Source: an uncultured Alphaproteobacteria bacterium
Lineage (GTDB): Bacteria; Pseudomonadota; Alphaproteobacteria; Caulobacterales; Parvularculaceae
Direction: 5' to 3'
DNA length: 16,863 bases
NCBI GenBank assembly: GCA_937895955.1
Contig: CALAZI010000065.1
Span: 1-16,863, forward strand
Notes under the pieces: generated by a model
Seen by the model: the letters and a program-made list of their open reading frames with translations, nothing else
Told to the model about the DNA's origin: nothing
Databases searched by the model: none
Translations under genes and position numbers: made by a program
Shown: positions 8,105 through 14,501 of the stretch, piece after piece
Layout of the letters: each line of letters begins with the position of its first letter
Numbering within the stretch: position 1 is the first letter of the stretch

Positions 8105-8132
8105 TTGGCGTCTTACACTGTAAGGGCTATGC
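8105..8132 (+). promoter_or_regulatory. Predicted promoter of the SnoaL-like gene
   Basis: TTGGCG (8105-8110) and CTATGC (8127-8132) are separated by 16 bp and match -35 and -10 boxes moderately. The spacer contains the first operator-like palindrome exactly, the classic layout for TetR-type repression by blocking RNA polymerase. This is inferred from pattern only. Confidence 0.45.
8112..8124. promoter_or_regulatory. TetR operator-like palindrome 1
   Basis: CTTACACTGTAAG is a palindrome apart from its centre, with half-sites CTTAC and GTAAG. It begins nine bases upstream of the tetR start and lies inside the predicted promoter of the divergent gene. A second copy with the same half-sites is centred 32 bp away, about three helical turns, so two dimers would sit on the same DNA face. 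Confidence 0.65.
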
Positions 8133-8143
8133 CTGGCAAATCC

Positions 8144-8156
8144 CTTACGGTGTAAG
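8144..8156. promoter_or_regulatory. TetR operator-like palindrome 2
   Basis: CTTACGGTGTAAG shares the half-sites CTTAC and GTAAG with palindrome 1. It ends 23 bp before the ATG of the SnoaL-like gene, just before its ribosome binding site. It would lie at or just downstream of that gene's transcription start and within or above the tetR promoter. Binding here could block both directions. Confidence 0.62.
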
Positions 8157-8179
8157 GCCCTCATGGGAAGGAGACAGGC

Positions 8180-8680
8180 ATGAAAACAATCGCTTTTGCG
8201 TTCGCCGCCGCGCTCTTGCTGGCGTCGCCGGCGTTTCACGCCGCGTCAGGCGAACGATGCTCGTCGAAGTTCGTCGCCGGGAATATCGCGACTGTGAAAA
8301 TCGTATTTGATGAAATCCTGTCGAAAGGCCGGATTGACGAGAATGAGCATATCTACCATCGCGACTTCGTCGCCCATGGAAGGACCCGCGACGCCTATCG
8401 CGCGGAAGACCGCGCCGCTTCCGAAGGCTGGCGCAAAGCGTTCCCGGACCTGAAGGTGTCGGTCCTGCGCACCGTCGCCGATTGCGACCATGTGGCCGTT
8501 CATTTTGAAGGCGTTGGAACCAACACCGGCGAGGGAAACGGGCTTCCCGCAACCGGCCGCTCGATTACGGTTCGGGGGATGACGATATTTCACCTGAAAG
8601 ACGGCAAGATTTTCGAGGAATGGACCGAACTCGATCAATACGACTTGCTCAGCCAGCTCGGCCTCGTCGGCGTCGACTAG
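8180..8680 (+). CDS. Secreted SnoaL-like (ester cyclase family) protein
   Basis: 166 residues. A Sec signal peptide covers about residues 1-21 (MKTIAFAF, hydrophobic core, then AFHA), so the product should be periplasmic. The rest matches the SnoaL-like alpha+beta barrel: an N-terminal helix, HRDFVAHG (60-67), GWRKAFPDLKVSV (83-95), VAVHFEGVGTNTGE (105-118), then the strand pair ITVRGMTIFHLKDGKIFEEW. These features are typical of proteins annotated as ester cyclases, most of which have no tested activity. Cys27 and Cys102 could form a disulfide. AGGAG stands seven to eight bases before the ATG. The gene is divergent from tetR, its likely repressor. The stop is only ten bases before the truncated adaptor copy. 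Confidence 0.82.
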   Translation: MKTIAFAFAAALLLASPAFHAASGERCSSKFVAGNIATVKIVFDEILSKGRIDENEHIYHRDFVAHGRTRDAYRAEDRAASEGWRKAFPDLKVSVLRTVADCDHVAVHFEGVGTNTGEGNGLPATGRSITVRGMTIFHLKDGKIFEEWTELDQYDLLSQLGLVGVD

Positions 8681-8690
8681 GCGCCGCGAC

Positions 8691-9080
8691 GGCGTCGTCA
8701 ACCGGATCGAGCCGCTCGGCTTCACCAAGGTCTCGGCGCTCGGCGTTGAGGAACAGCGCGTCAAAACGATCATCGACTTCGCCGGACGCAATGACGACGA
8801 ACGGCTCGGCGATGGGCGCCGCGTCGAGGCGCGCGTCGTGATATCGGAAGACGAAAATGCGTTGCGCGCGCCCGCAAGCGCGCTTTTTCGCGTCGACAGC
8901 GAATGGGCCGTCTTCAAAGTCGTCAATCGCTGCGCGCGGCGGACGGTCGTCAGGATCGGCCGCAATAACGGCGTTGACGCCGAAGTTCTCGAAGGGCTTG
9001 AAGAGGGCGACAGGATGGTTCTCTTCCCGGGCGGCGGCGTTGAAGACGGCTCCCTCGTCAAGGCGAACAAGCCGGCCTGA
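8691..9080 (+). pseudogene. Truncated second copy of the efflux adaptor C-terminus (direct repeat, copy 2)
   Basis: This reads in one open frame from GVVNRIEPLGFTKV to a TGA at 9078-9080 and corresponds, without gaps, to residues 280-408 of the adaptor encoded at 6297-7523. The anchor, hairpin and lipoyl regions are missing, and no start codon with a ribosome binding site is present; a GTG at 8838 is in frame but unsupported. Bases 8691-8812 are almost identical to 7134-7255 (two mismatches). The rest is only about 70% identical, with many third-position changes and no frameshift, so that part looks like a paralogue that was once under selection. The octamer CGGCGTCG occurs both at the left border (8690-8697) and at the end of the preceding gene (8668-8675), a possible microhomology join. 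I read it as a relic, not an expressed gene. Confidence 0.82.
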
Positions 9081-9161
9081 GCGCCGGGCTGGCTGATGGC
9101 GAAAGAGAACGGCGCAAGCTAAGGTGCGCCGGGAATCGCAATCGCGGCGCGCCAGACAATC
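9081..9161 (+). other. Intergenic gap before the AraC-type gene
   Basis: 81 bp with no clear promoter. A nine-codon reading frame (ATG at 9096, stop by 9122) is present without a good ribosome binding site, so I do not call it a gene. No clear ribosome binding site precedes the ATG at 9162. Confidence 0.3.
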
Positions 9162-10280
9162 ATGCTCGATTTATCGCTTGGCTTCGGTCTGTGCGTCTGC
9201 GCGCTATTGGCGGCGCTGACGCTCAGCCGGCGCCCGCTTTCGGAGAATGACGCGCATCTCGCCGGCTGGCTGGTTTCCTACGCCTTGTTTTTTCTGGGAT
9301 GGATCGGCGCGGCGCGGTTAAGCGGCGCGTTGGGCTTCGCGCTCGCGGCGATCGCTTCATCGACCATCATGTTGACGCCGGTGTTCCTGTGGTTTTTCGC
9401 CCGCGCCGCCGCCGGCGATCCGGTGAAAATGCGATGGCCGCATTTCCTGCCTGCGCTGATCAATCTCGTCTTGTTGATCACGCTCGCGTTTTCCGCCCGC
9501 GCGGAAAATATCGGCGGCGCAATTACAGTCTCCGCGCCGCGCATGATGGCGGCGCTGGCCGCCGCGCCCGTGTTCCTCCTGCTGGCGGTCAGCGCCTATC
9601 CGATCCTCGCCTATAGAACCGCCGCGCCGCGCGAATCCGCCCTGAAGAACTTCCTTTCGGATGAAACCGCTGTCGCTTTCAGCTGGGTGCGAATCTGGGC
9701 GGCGACGACGGTCGCCCTCAATATTGCGCTGATCGCCGTGAGTGTGGCGTCGAATGCCGGCGGCGCCTCGATCGAGACAATCACCACGATCGGCGCGGCG
9801 ATCATCGCCGGACAGATTCTCTTTGTCGCCTATAAAGGCCTTCGGTCAGGCGCAATTCCGAAAGCTTATGCGCTTGTCGAAGAGCCGGCCGCCGGAACGC
9901 CCAACGCTGAAGCGCCCGATGCGGAAGCGCCGGCCCGCCTTGCAGCGTTCGAGGCGCATATGGCGGCGGCGAAACCCTTTCTCAGACCGGACCTTTCAAT
10001 CGGGGTGCTGGCCGATCAGCTCGGCTGGCCGCGCCAGGAGGTGACACGGGCGGTGCGGGCGAATGACGAGAATTTTTTCGACTGCATCAATCGGTATCGG
10101 GTCGAGGAGGCGAAGCGGCTGATCGCCGATCCGGCCAACAGGGACATCACGCTTCTCTCGCTTGGGCTCGACGCCGGCTTCGGGTCGAAATCAGCGTTCA
10201 ACAGCGCATTTCGCCGGCATCTCGGGATCACCCCGAGCAAATTCCGCGCAGAAACCCTGCGGGCTAACCCCCTGAAATAA
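9162..10280 (+). CDS. Membrane-anchored AraC-family transcriptional regulator
   Basis: 372 residues in two parts. Residues 1-225 are hydrophobic, with about seven membrane helices near 4-21, 32-50, 56-79, 95-112, 127-150, 179-197 and 207-225. A Pro/Ala/Glu linker with a small repeat (PNAEAPDAEAPA, 247-258) follows. Residues 262-366 are an AraC-type double helix-turn-helix domain: LSIGVLADQLGWPRQEVTRAV (278-298) is the first HTH, and DITLLSLGLDAGFGSKSAFNSAFRRHLGITPSKFR (328-362) is the second and carries the family signature. Regulators of this form keep the DNA-binding domain at the inner membrane and presumably sense an envelope or membrane ligand. The neighbouring CPBP protease is on the same strand 104 bp downstream. 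The targets are unknown. The start lacks a clear ribosome binding site. Confidence 0.87.
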   Translation: MLDLSLGFGLCVCALLAALTLSRRPLSENDAHLAGWLVSYALFFLGWIGAARLSGALGFALAAIASSTIMLTPVFLWFFARAAAGDPVKMRWPHFLPALINLVLLITLAFSARAENIGGAITVSAPRMMAALAAAPVFLLLAVSAYPILAYRTAAPRESALKNFLSDETAVAFSWVRIWAATTVALNIALIAVSVASNAGGASIETITTIGAAIIAGQILFVAYKGLRSGAIPKAYALVEEPAAGTPNAEAPDAEAPARLAAFEAHMAAAKPFLRPDLSIGVLADQLGWPRQEVTRAVRANDENFFDCINRYRVEEAKRLIADPANRDITLLSLGLDAGFGSKSAFNSAFRRHLGITPSKFRAETLRANPLK

Positions 10281-10384
10281 AACATATTCGACGTGCAGAC
10301 TCCGATTTTTTGCGAGGACGGGCGACGCCGTGCGCGGGCAGGCTCAGTTTTCCGCGGCCAAACCCTTCCGGAGAATCGCCAGCC

Positions 10385-11449
10385 ATGCCTGCTTCGCTCT
10401 CCCGCCCCCAAATCCTCTATGCGCCGTCTGATCCGGCTCTCGGTCTTGCGTCCAAATTTCTGGCGCTCGTCGAAGTCGTGCTGGTTGTTGTCGCGAGCGT
10501 CGCCGCCGCGGTCATCGCCCAACGGCTGGTTTCGCCGGGACTTGGCGAAACGCTCGGCCTGGCGACAGGGACTGCGCCCGACTATCTCGCCTCCAGTCTC
10601 GCCATCGGCCAGCAGTTCGCGCTGCAATACGGCGCGGCGCTCGCGCTTGTCATTTTCTTCGCCGCGCTGCGGCGGCGAACGGCGCCGCGGCACTATGCGT
10701 TCACGGCCCGCCCGATGGGGATGATGCGCCTCATCGCGCTTGGCGTCATTACGGGGCTCATTGCTTCAATTCCGACGCAAGCGATCTTTCTTGCAAAAGA
10801 AATCTGGCCGCTCGGCAAGGATACGGTCCTGTGGACGGTGATGGAGTCAAACCCCTGGGACTGGACCTTCTGGGTCTTCGCGGCGACCGGCAGTTTCCTC
10901 CTCGTTCCGATCATCGAAGAACTCATGTGGCGGTCCTATGTGCTCGGGCGATTGGTCGAGGCGTTTCGGCCGGGCGCCGCGCTCGTCCTTTCCTCGCTCA
11001 TCTTTGCGGGTCTCCATTTTCAATATTTGGTCAATGGCGACTTCCTTGGTTATGCGACGATGGCGAGCGTCATCATCGCCGCGCTCCTGTTTGGATTGGT
11101 CACGTTGACGACGGGATCGGTCGTGCCCGCCATAATCGCGCATATGATTCTGAACATTCCGATGACGATGGAGTTCGGAGCGGGACGCCTGGCGCTCGGA
11201 TTGGCGATGATCGCCGTTTTCGCAATTCCAGTCGGCCGCTACGCCGTACTTTTGGGAAAGATCATCTTCCAGCCTGACACGCTCATCATGGCGTGTTGCG
11301 TCATTGCGCTTGGCGTGGGCGGCTACGCCACCGCCTCGCAGCATCCATCGCCGGTCATTGTCGCTGCGGGCGCGTTCGCGGCGATCGTCATCGGCGCATT
11401 GTTCCTGAAGTCTTCATGGATCAAAGACGGTCCCGATCCTGCTGCATAA
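10385..11449 (+). CDS. CPBP family intramembrane glutamic endopeptidase
   Basis: 354 residues. It has the three motifs of the CPBP (CAAX protease and bacteriocin-processing) family in membrane helices: EELMWR (178-183, pattern EExxxR), FAGLH (207-211, FxxxH) and HMILN (253-257, HxxxN). Glu178 is the expected catalytic residue that activates water. Hydrophobic segments near 27-50, 76-96, 113-137, 161-178, 198-212, 226-245, 246-262, 268-292, 298-316 and 323-341 give about eight to ten helices. The ATG at 10385 was chosen because GGAGA lies nine bases upstream. An open frame extends 25 codons further up but has no signal. Bacterial relatives process prenylated proteins, mature bacteriocins or confer immunity to them, but most are untested. 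No peptide substrate gene is obvious nearby. Confidence 0.88.
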   Translation: MPASLSRPQILYAPSDPALGLASKFLALVEVVLVVVASVAAAVIAQRLVSPGLGETLGLATGTAPDYLASSLAIGQQFALQYGAALALVIFFAALRRRTAPRHYAFTARPMGMMRLIALGVITGLIASIPTQAIFLAKEIWPLGKDTVLWTVMESNPWDWTFWVFAATGSFLLVPIIEELMWRSYVLGRLVEAFRPGAALVLSSLIFAGLHFQYLVNGDFLGYATMASVIIAALLFGLVTLTTGSVVPAIIAHMILNIPMTMEFGAGRLALGLAMIAVFAIPVGRYAVLLGKIIFQPDTLIMACCVIALGVGGYATASQHPSPVIVAAGAFAAIVIGALFLKSSWIKDGPDPAA

Positions 11450-11471
11450 GTGAGTGGACCTCGGGATCGGG
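11432..11471. repeat. Inverted repeat across the CPBP gene stop
   Basis: CCCGATCC (11432-11439) and GGATCGGG (11464-11471) are exact reverse complements separated by 24 bp and enclose the stop codon of the CPBP gene. With so long a loop and no T-run, it is a weak candidate for a terminator or attenuator between this gene and the dehalogenase. Confidence 0.3.
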
Positions 11472-11523
11472 CATGCGGCAGTCTCTTGGACGCCCCGTCC
11501 AATTCCAGCGCCGGAAGGTCCAA

Positions 11524-12453
11524 ATGCCGATCAAAGCCCTCAGAACCCCCGACGCGCGTTTCGCAAATCTCGCCGACTGGCCCTATCCGCCGCGCTATGT
11601 CGAAAACCTGCCCGGTTATGACGGCCTCAGGATGCATTATGTCGATGAAGGGCCGAAGGATGCGAAGGCGACATTTCTCTGCATTCACGGCGAGCCGTCA
11701 TGGGCCTATCTCTTCCGCAAGATGATCCCGGTGTTCACGGGCGCCGGGCATCGCGCCGTCGCCGTCGACATGTTCGGCTTCGGCCGCTCCGACAAGCCGG
11801 TCGATGACGACTTCTACACCTATCATGCGCATCGCAACGCCTTGCTCGCCTTCGTTGAAAGGCTCGATCTGAAGAATATCTGCCTCGTCGTGCAGGACTG
11901 GGGCGGCGTACTCGGCCTGACGCTGCCGATGGCGGCGCCGCACCGCTATACGCGCCTGATCGTCATGAATACGGGTCTGCCGGGCGGCGAGGAAGCGCCG
12001 GAAGGCTTCGCCATGTGGCGCGCTTTCAACCGCTCGCAGCCGGATCTGAAAGTCGGCGAGTTGATGAAGCGCGCGACGCCTATTCTGAGCGATGATGAAA
12101 TGGCCGCTTACGATGCGCCGTTTCCGGATCAATCCTACAAGGGCGGCGTCCGCCGCTTTCCCGAGCTTGTCATGCTTAAGGAAAAAGGCGCCGACGACCT
12201 GACGCCCTTGTCCAAGGAAGGCGTCGAGACGTCACTGAAAGCGCGCAAGTTCTGGAGCGAGGATTGGGCTGGCGAAAGCTTTATGGCAATCGGCATGCAG
12301 GACCCAGTTCTGGGCCCGCCTTCAATGCATTTCCTGAGAAAGTTCATCCGCAACTGCCCCGAGCCGATGGAAGTCGCCGACGCCGGCCATTTCGTGCAGG
12401 AATGGGGCGCGCCGATCGCGAAAGCCGCTCTGGCGCAGTTTAAGTTGAGATAA
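11524..12453 (+). CDS. dhmA: Haloalkane dehalogenase, subfamily I (DhlA-like)
   Basis: 309 residues with an alpha/beta-hydrolase fold. It hydrolyses carbon-halogen bonds through an alkyl-enzyme ester. Residues can be matched to DhlA: nucleophile Asp125 in VVQDWGG, halide-binding Trp126, second halide-binding Trp165 in GFAMWRAF, acid Asp260 in GMQDPVLG and base His289 in DAGHFVQEWG. HGEPSW (55-60) supplies the oxyanion hole. An acid in this position, after strand 7, marks subfamily I. The cap region DAPFPDQSYKGGVRRFP also matches DhlA closely. It lacks the extra stretch that DhlA has at the start of its cap, as expected for a non-specialised relative. The ATG at 11524 has GGAAGG five bases upstream. 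It stands alone, without haloacid dehalogenase or haloalcohol genes nearby, so its natural substrate is unknown. Confidence 0.88.
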   Translation: MPIKALRTPDARFANLADWPYPPRYVENLPGYDGLRMHYVDEGPKDAKATFLCIHGEPSWAYLFRKMIPVFTGAGHRAVAVDMFGFGRSDKPVDDDFYTYHAHRNALLAFVERLDLKNICLVVQDWGGVLGLTLPMAAPHRYTRLIVMNTGLPGGEEAPEGFAMWRAFNRSQPDLKVGELMKRATPILSDDEMAAYDAPFPDQSYKGGVRRFPELVMLKEKGADDLTPLSKEGVETSLKARKFWSEDWAGESFMAIGMQDPVLGPPSMHFLRKFIRNCPEPMEVADAGHFVQEWGAPIAKAALAQFKLR

Positions 12454-12461
12454 AAATCCAC

Positions 12462-12533
12462 CCGCTCACCCCGACGAAAGTCGGGGTCCAAAACTATTGA
12501 AGAATGGATCCCGGCTTTCGGCGGGATGAGCGG
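12462..12533. repeat. Pair of inverted 28-bp REP-like palindromes (BIME-like)
   Basis: The unit at 12462-12489 and the reverse complement of 12506-12533 agree at 24 of 28 positions. Each starts with CCGCTCA, forms a hairpin with a GAAA loop and ends in TCC. In the first, ACCCCGAC (12468-12475) pairs perfectly with GTCGGGGT (12480-12487). One of the differences is a compensated base pair, which supports a folded structure. The whole lies between the convergent dehalogenase and MBL genes, so it may also end transcription from both sides. Confidence 0.75.
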
Positions 12534-12542
12534 AGAAGGAAG

Positions 12543-13265
12543 CTACTGCCAGCGCTTGGATGTTTTCTGCGCCGCTTCATCCGGTGCGGTCGTCGCCGCG
12601 CCTTTGTAGCCGGTCAGATGATCGGCGACGAAGGGATTGGATTGTCTTTCATGTCCGAATGTCGAAATCGGGCCGTGGCCGGGAACGAAACGCATGTCGT
12701 CGCCAAGCGGCCAGAGTTTGTCGGTGATCGATTTGATCAGCGTCGCATGATCGCCGCGCGGGAAATCCGTTCGCCCGATTGAACCGGCGAAAAGAACGTC
12801 GCCGACAAAGGCGATGCGCGCTTCCTTGTTGAAGATGACGACATGGCCGGGCGTGTGGCCCGGCGTATAGACGACGCCGAATCTGACGCCGTCTAGCTCC
12901 AGCGTGTCGCCGTCTTCAAGCCATCGGTCCGGCGTGCAGTCCTCGCCGTCTTCGACGCCGAATTTGCGCCATGACTCACGAATTTGCGACAGCCAAAAGA
13001 CTTCTTCCTTTTGCGGGCCTTCAATCGGCGCGCCGGTGCGGCGTTTGATTTCCTCCGCCGCGCCCGCGTGATCGAGATGGCCGTGCGTCAGCCAGATCTT
13101 TTCGATCGTCGCGCCCATTTGTTCGGCCGCCGCCATGATCTTGTCCGGCTCGCCGCCCGGATCGACAACGGCGGCCTTGCCGCTCGCCGCCTTGATGATC
13201 GAGCAGTTCTGCTGAAACGGCGTGACGGGAACAATCTGGACGGTGAAAGGGGGCGTATCGGTCAT
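12543..13265 (-). CDS. MBL-fold metallohydrolase, glyoxalase II-like (YcbL type)
   Basis: 240 residues. The metallo-beta-lactamase fold metal ligands are all visible: HGHLDH (61-66), His137 in TPGHTPGH, Asp156 in GDVLFAGSIGRTDFP and His197 in PGHGPIST. The N-terminal VTPFQQNCSII and the C-terminal GHERQSNPF are hallmarks of the short YcbL-type group of glyoxalase II relatives, which lack the C-terminal helical domain of true glyoxalase II. The likely reaction is thioester hydrolysis, such as S-lactoylglutathione in methylglyoxal detoxification, but substrates in this subgroup are uncertain. The gene is 37 bp downstream of the sulfotransferase-like gene on the same strand and could be co-transcribed with it. 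Confidence 0.9.
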   Translation of the reverse strand: MTDTPPFTVQIVPVTPFQQNCSIIKAASGKAAVVDPGGEPDKIMAAAEQMGATIEKIWLTHGHLDHAGAAEEIKRRTGAPIEGPQKEEVFWLSQIRESWRKFGVEDGEDCTPDRWLEDGDTLELDGVRFGVVYTPGHTPGHVVIFNKEARIAFVGDVLFAGSIGRTDFPRGDHATLIKSITDKLWPLGDDMRFVPGHGPISTFGHERQSNPFVADHLTGYKGAATTAPDEAAQKTSKRWQ

Positions 13266-13302
13266 CGCCCATCGATAGGCGAGCGGTCCGGCTTTCGCAA
13301 TC

Positions 13303-14325
13303 TCAGCCGAAACGGGCGAGCCCGGCGGCGATCGGCGGATGCGCCTTTGCGGCGGCGTTGAGCCATCTTAGTCCGCGCGCGATCTCATCCTTGTGCGCCG
13401 TCGCGTATTCGGCGAGCAGCATGCGCCGGTCGTCGGGGGAATAATCGAACGAGGCGTCCTTTGAATAAGTGCGCATCAAGGGGCCGGCGAGCGCGCGATT
13501 GATCCGTTCGGCGGACGATGAAAGACTGAGATGAGCGACGGCGGCGGCGAGCGTTTTTTCGGCGTCATTGAGAAATGAGTCGAACTCGATCCCGTGAAGG
13601 CGCGCGCCGTCTTTCGCCGAGGCGGCGGCCATCGTCGCGGCCTCCGCGGCCCAGCTCATCGCCGCAAGCTCGCCGGGCGAGAGTTTCGCCACGTCGCTTA
13701 AATGAGGATCGCCGCAAAGCCGGCGCAGCCGCCGCAAGCGGATCGCCGCGTTGAGTTTCAGATCGACGGAATTATTCGCGCCGCCGAGCATCGTCGCGAT
13801 ATAGGCGTTCGGTTTCGAATGACAGAACAGCGCCGGACCTTGCGTGCGGTTGACGAGATCGCCGCACCAGCTTGTCGCCTTGATGACAGTCGGCGCGCCG
13901 GATGAGGCGGTGTTGAGATAAAGCGCGAGACGGTCGCGGAAAGTCTCCGCGTTCCAGAGGCTGAGGCCGTCGGCGACATCGTCGGCGATGATCGCCAGCG
14001 TCCTGACGGCGTTCGGCTCGCGCAGAGAACGTACGCCCGTCGCCTCCTCGATCAGGCGGGAAATCAGCGTCGAGCCGCAATGGCCGATATGGAAAATGAA
14101 AGACGGCGTGGCGGCCGGCGCGCGGCGCGCCGCCGGTTCAATCTGCGCCCAGTTCGCCCAGCCGCCTTCAACGCCGGACCCGAGAATGCGATCGTCGAGA
14201 AAACTCGCCTTCCGGCGCTGCTCGGCATTGATGCGGACAAGGAGCGCCCGATCGCCGGCGACATCGAACTGATGAATGAAGACGTCGGGCGATGTCGCGA
14301 GACCGTCGATCAGGGGGTGGAACAT
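13303..14325 (-). CDS. Sulfotransferase-like P-loop protein
   Basis: 340 residues. The core motif FIFHIGHCGSTLISRLIEE (76-94) matches the 5'-phosphosulfate-binding loop of PAPS-dependent sulfotransferases, followed by LREPNAVRTL (101-110), also typical. An N-terminal region of about 70 residues contains the segment RALLVRI...FLDDRIL that I associate with a group of uncharacterised bacterial sulfotransferase-like proteins. The 3'-phosphate-binding Arg/Ser pair is not obvious to me, so catalytic competence is unproven. The ATG at 14325 has AGGA about nine bases upstream. It lies between a palindromic element and the MBL hydrolase gene. It might instead be a nucleotide-binding protein with a non-sulfotransferase role. 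Confidence 0.62.
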   Translation of the reverse strand: MFHPLIDGLATSPDVFIHQFDVAGDRALLVRINAEQRRKASFLDDRILGSGVEGGWANWAQIEPAARRAPAATPSFIFHIGHCGSTLISRLIEEATGVRSLREPNAVRTLAIIADDVADGLSLWNAETFRDRLALYLNTASSGAPTVIKATSWCGDLVNRTQGPALFCHSKPNAYIATMLGGANNSVDLKLNAAIRLRRLRRLCGDPHLSDVAKLSPGELAAMSWAAEAATMAAASAKDGARLHGIEFDSFLNDAEKTLAAAVAHLSLSSSAERINRALAGPLMRTYSKDASFDYSPDDRRMLLAEYATAHKDEIARGLRWLNAAAKAHPPIAAGLARFG

Positions 14326-14364
14326 CGGCTGATTCCTGCAACTCGGTTCGCAGTTGGATTACTT

Positions 14365-14472
14365 AACCCTCCCCAACCCTCCCTTTTCAAGGGAGGGGGA
14401 AGACCGGCGCCCACGCTCGCCTTCACCTGCCTTGAAAAGGGAGGTCGGATCGCGAAGCGATCCAGGAGGGTT
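14365..14472. mobile_element. MITE-like palindromic element, non-coding
   Basis: The ends are an exact 8-bp inverted repeat, AACCCTCC (14365-14372) and GGAGGGTT (14465-14472). Inside, CCTCCCTTTTCAAGG (14378-14392) and its exact reverse complement (14430-14444) form a second 15-bp inverted repeat. Two local hairpins are perfect: CCCTCCCTT with AAGGGAGGG around a TTC loop (14377-14397), and GGATCGC with GCGATCC around GAA (14447-14463). No coding capacity is credible. It lies between the efp stop and the start of the sulfotransferase-like gene. No flanking target-site duplication is evident. Confidence 0.65.
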
Positions 14473-14501
14473 CGCGTAAGGAAGATGCCGGCATCGACCG
14501 A

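Noticed and set aside
8246..9070. Minus-strand open frame across the SnoaL gene and the truncated adaptor
   Set aside because: Part of its translation repeats that of another antisense frame only because the underlying DNA is duplicated. It shows no domain features.
8838..9080. Possible 80-codon gene starting at GTG 8838
   Set aside because: No ribosome binding site is seen, and it covers only the last part of an adaptor C-terminal domain, so I treat it as part of the pseudogene.
9096..9122. Nine-codon reading frame as a leader peptide for the AraC-type gene
   Set aside because: It lacks a good ribosome binding site, regulatory codons or a hairpin, so chance is the simplest explanation.
14365..14472. 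CRISPR repeat or rho-independent terminator reading of the palindromic block
   Set aside because: There is no repeat-spacer periodicity and no T-run after the hairpins. The nested terminal repeats fit a MITE-like element better.
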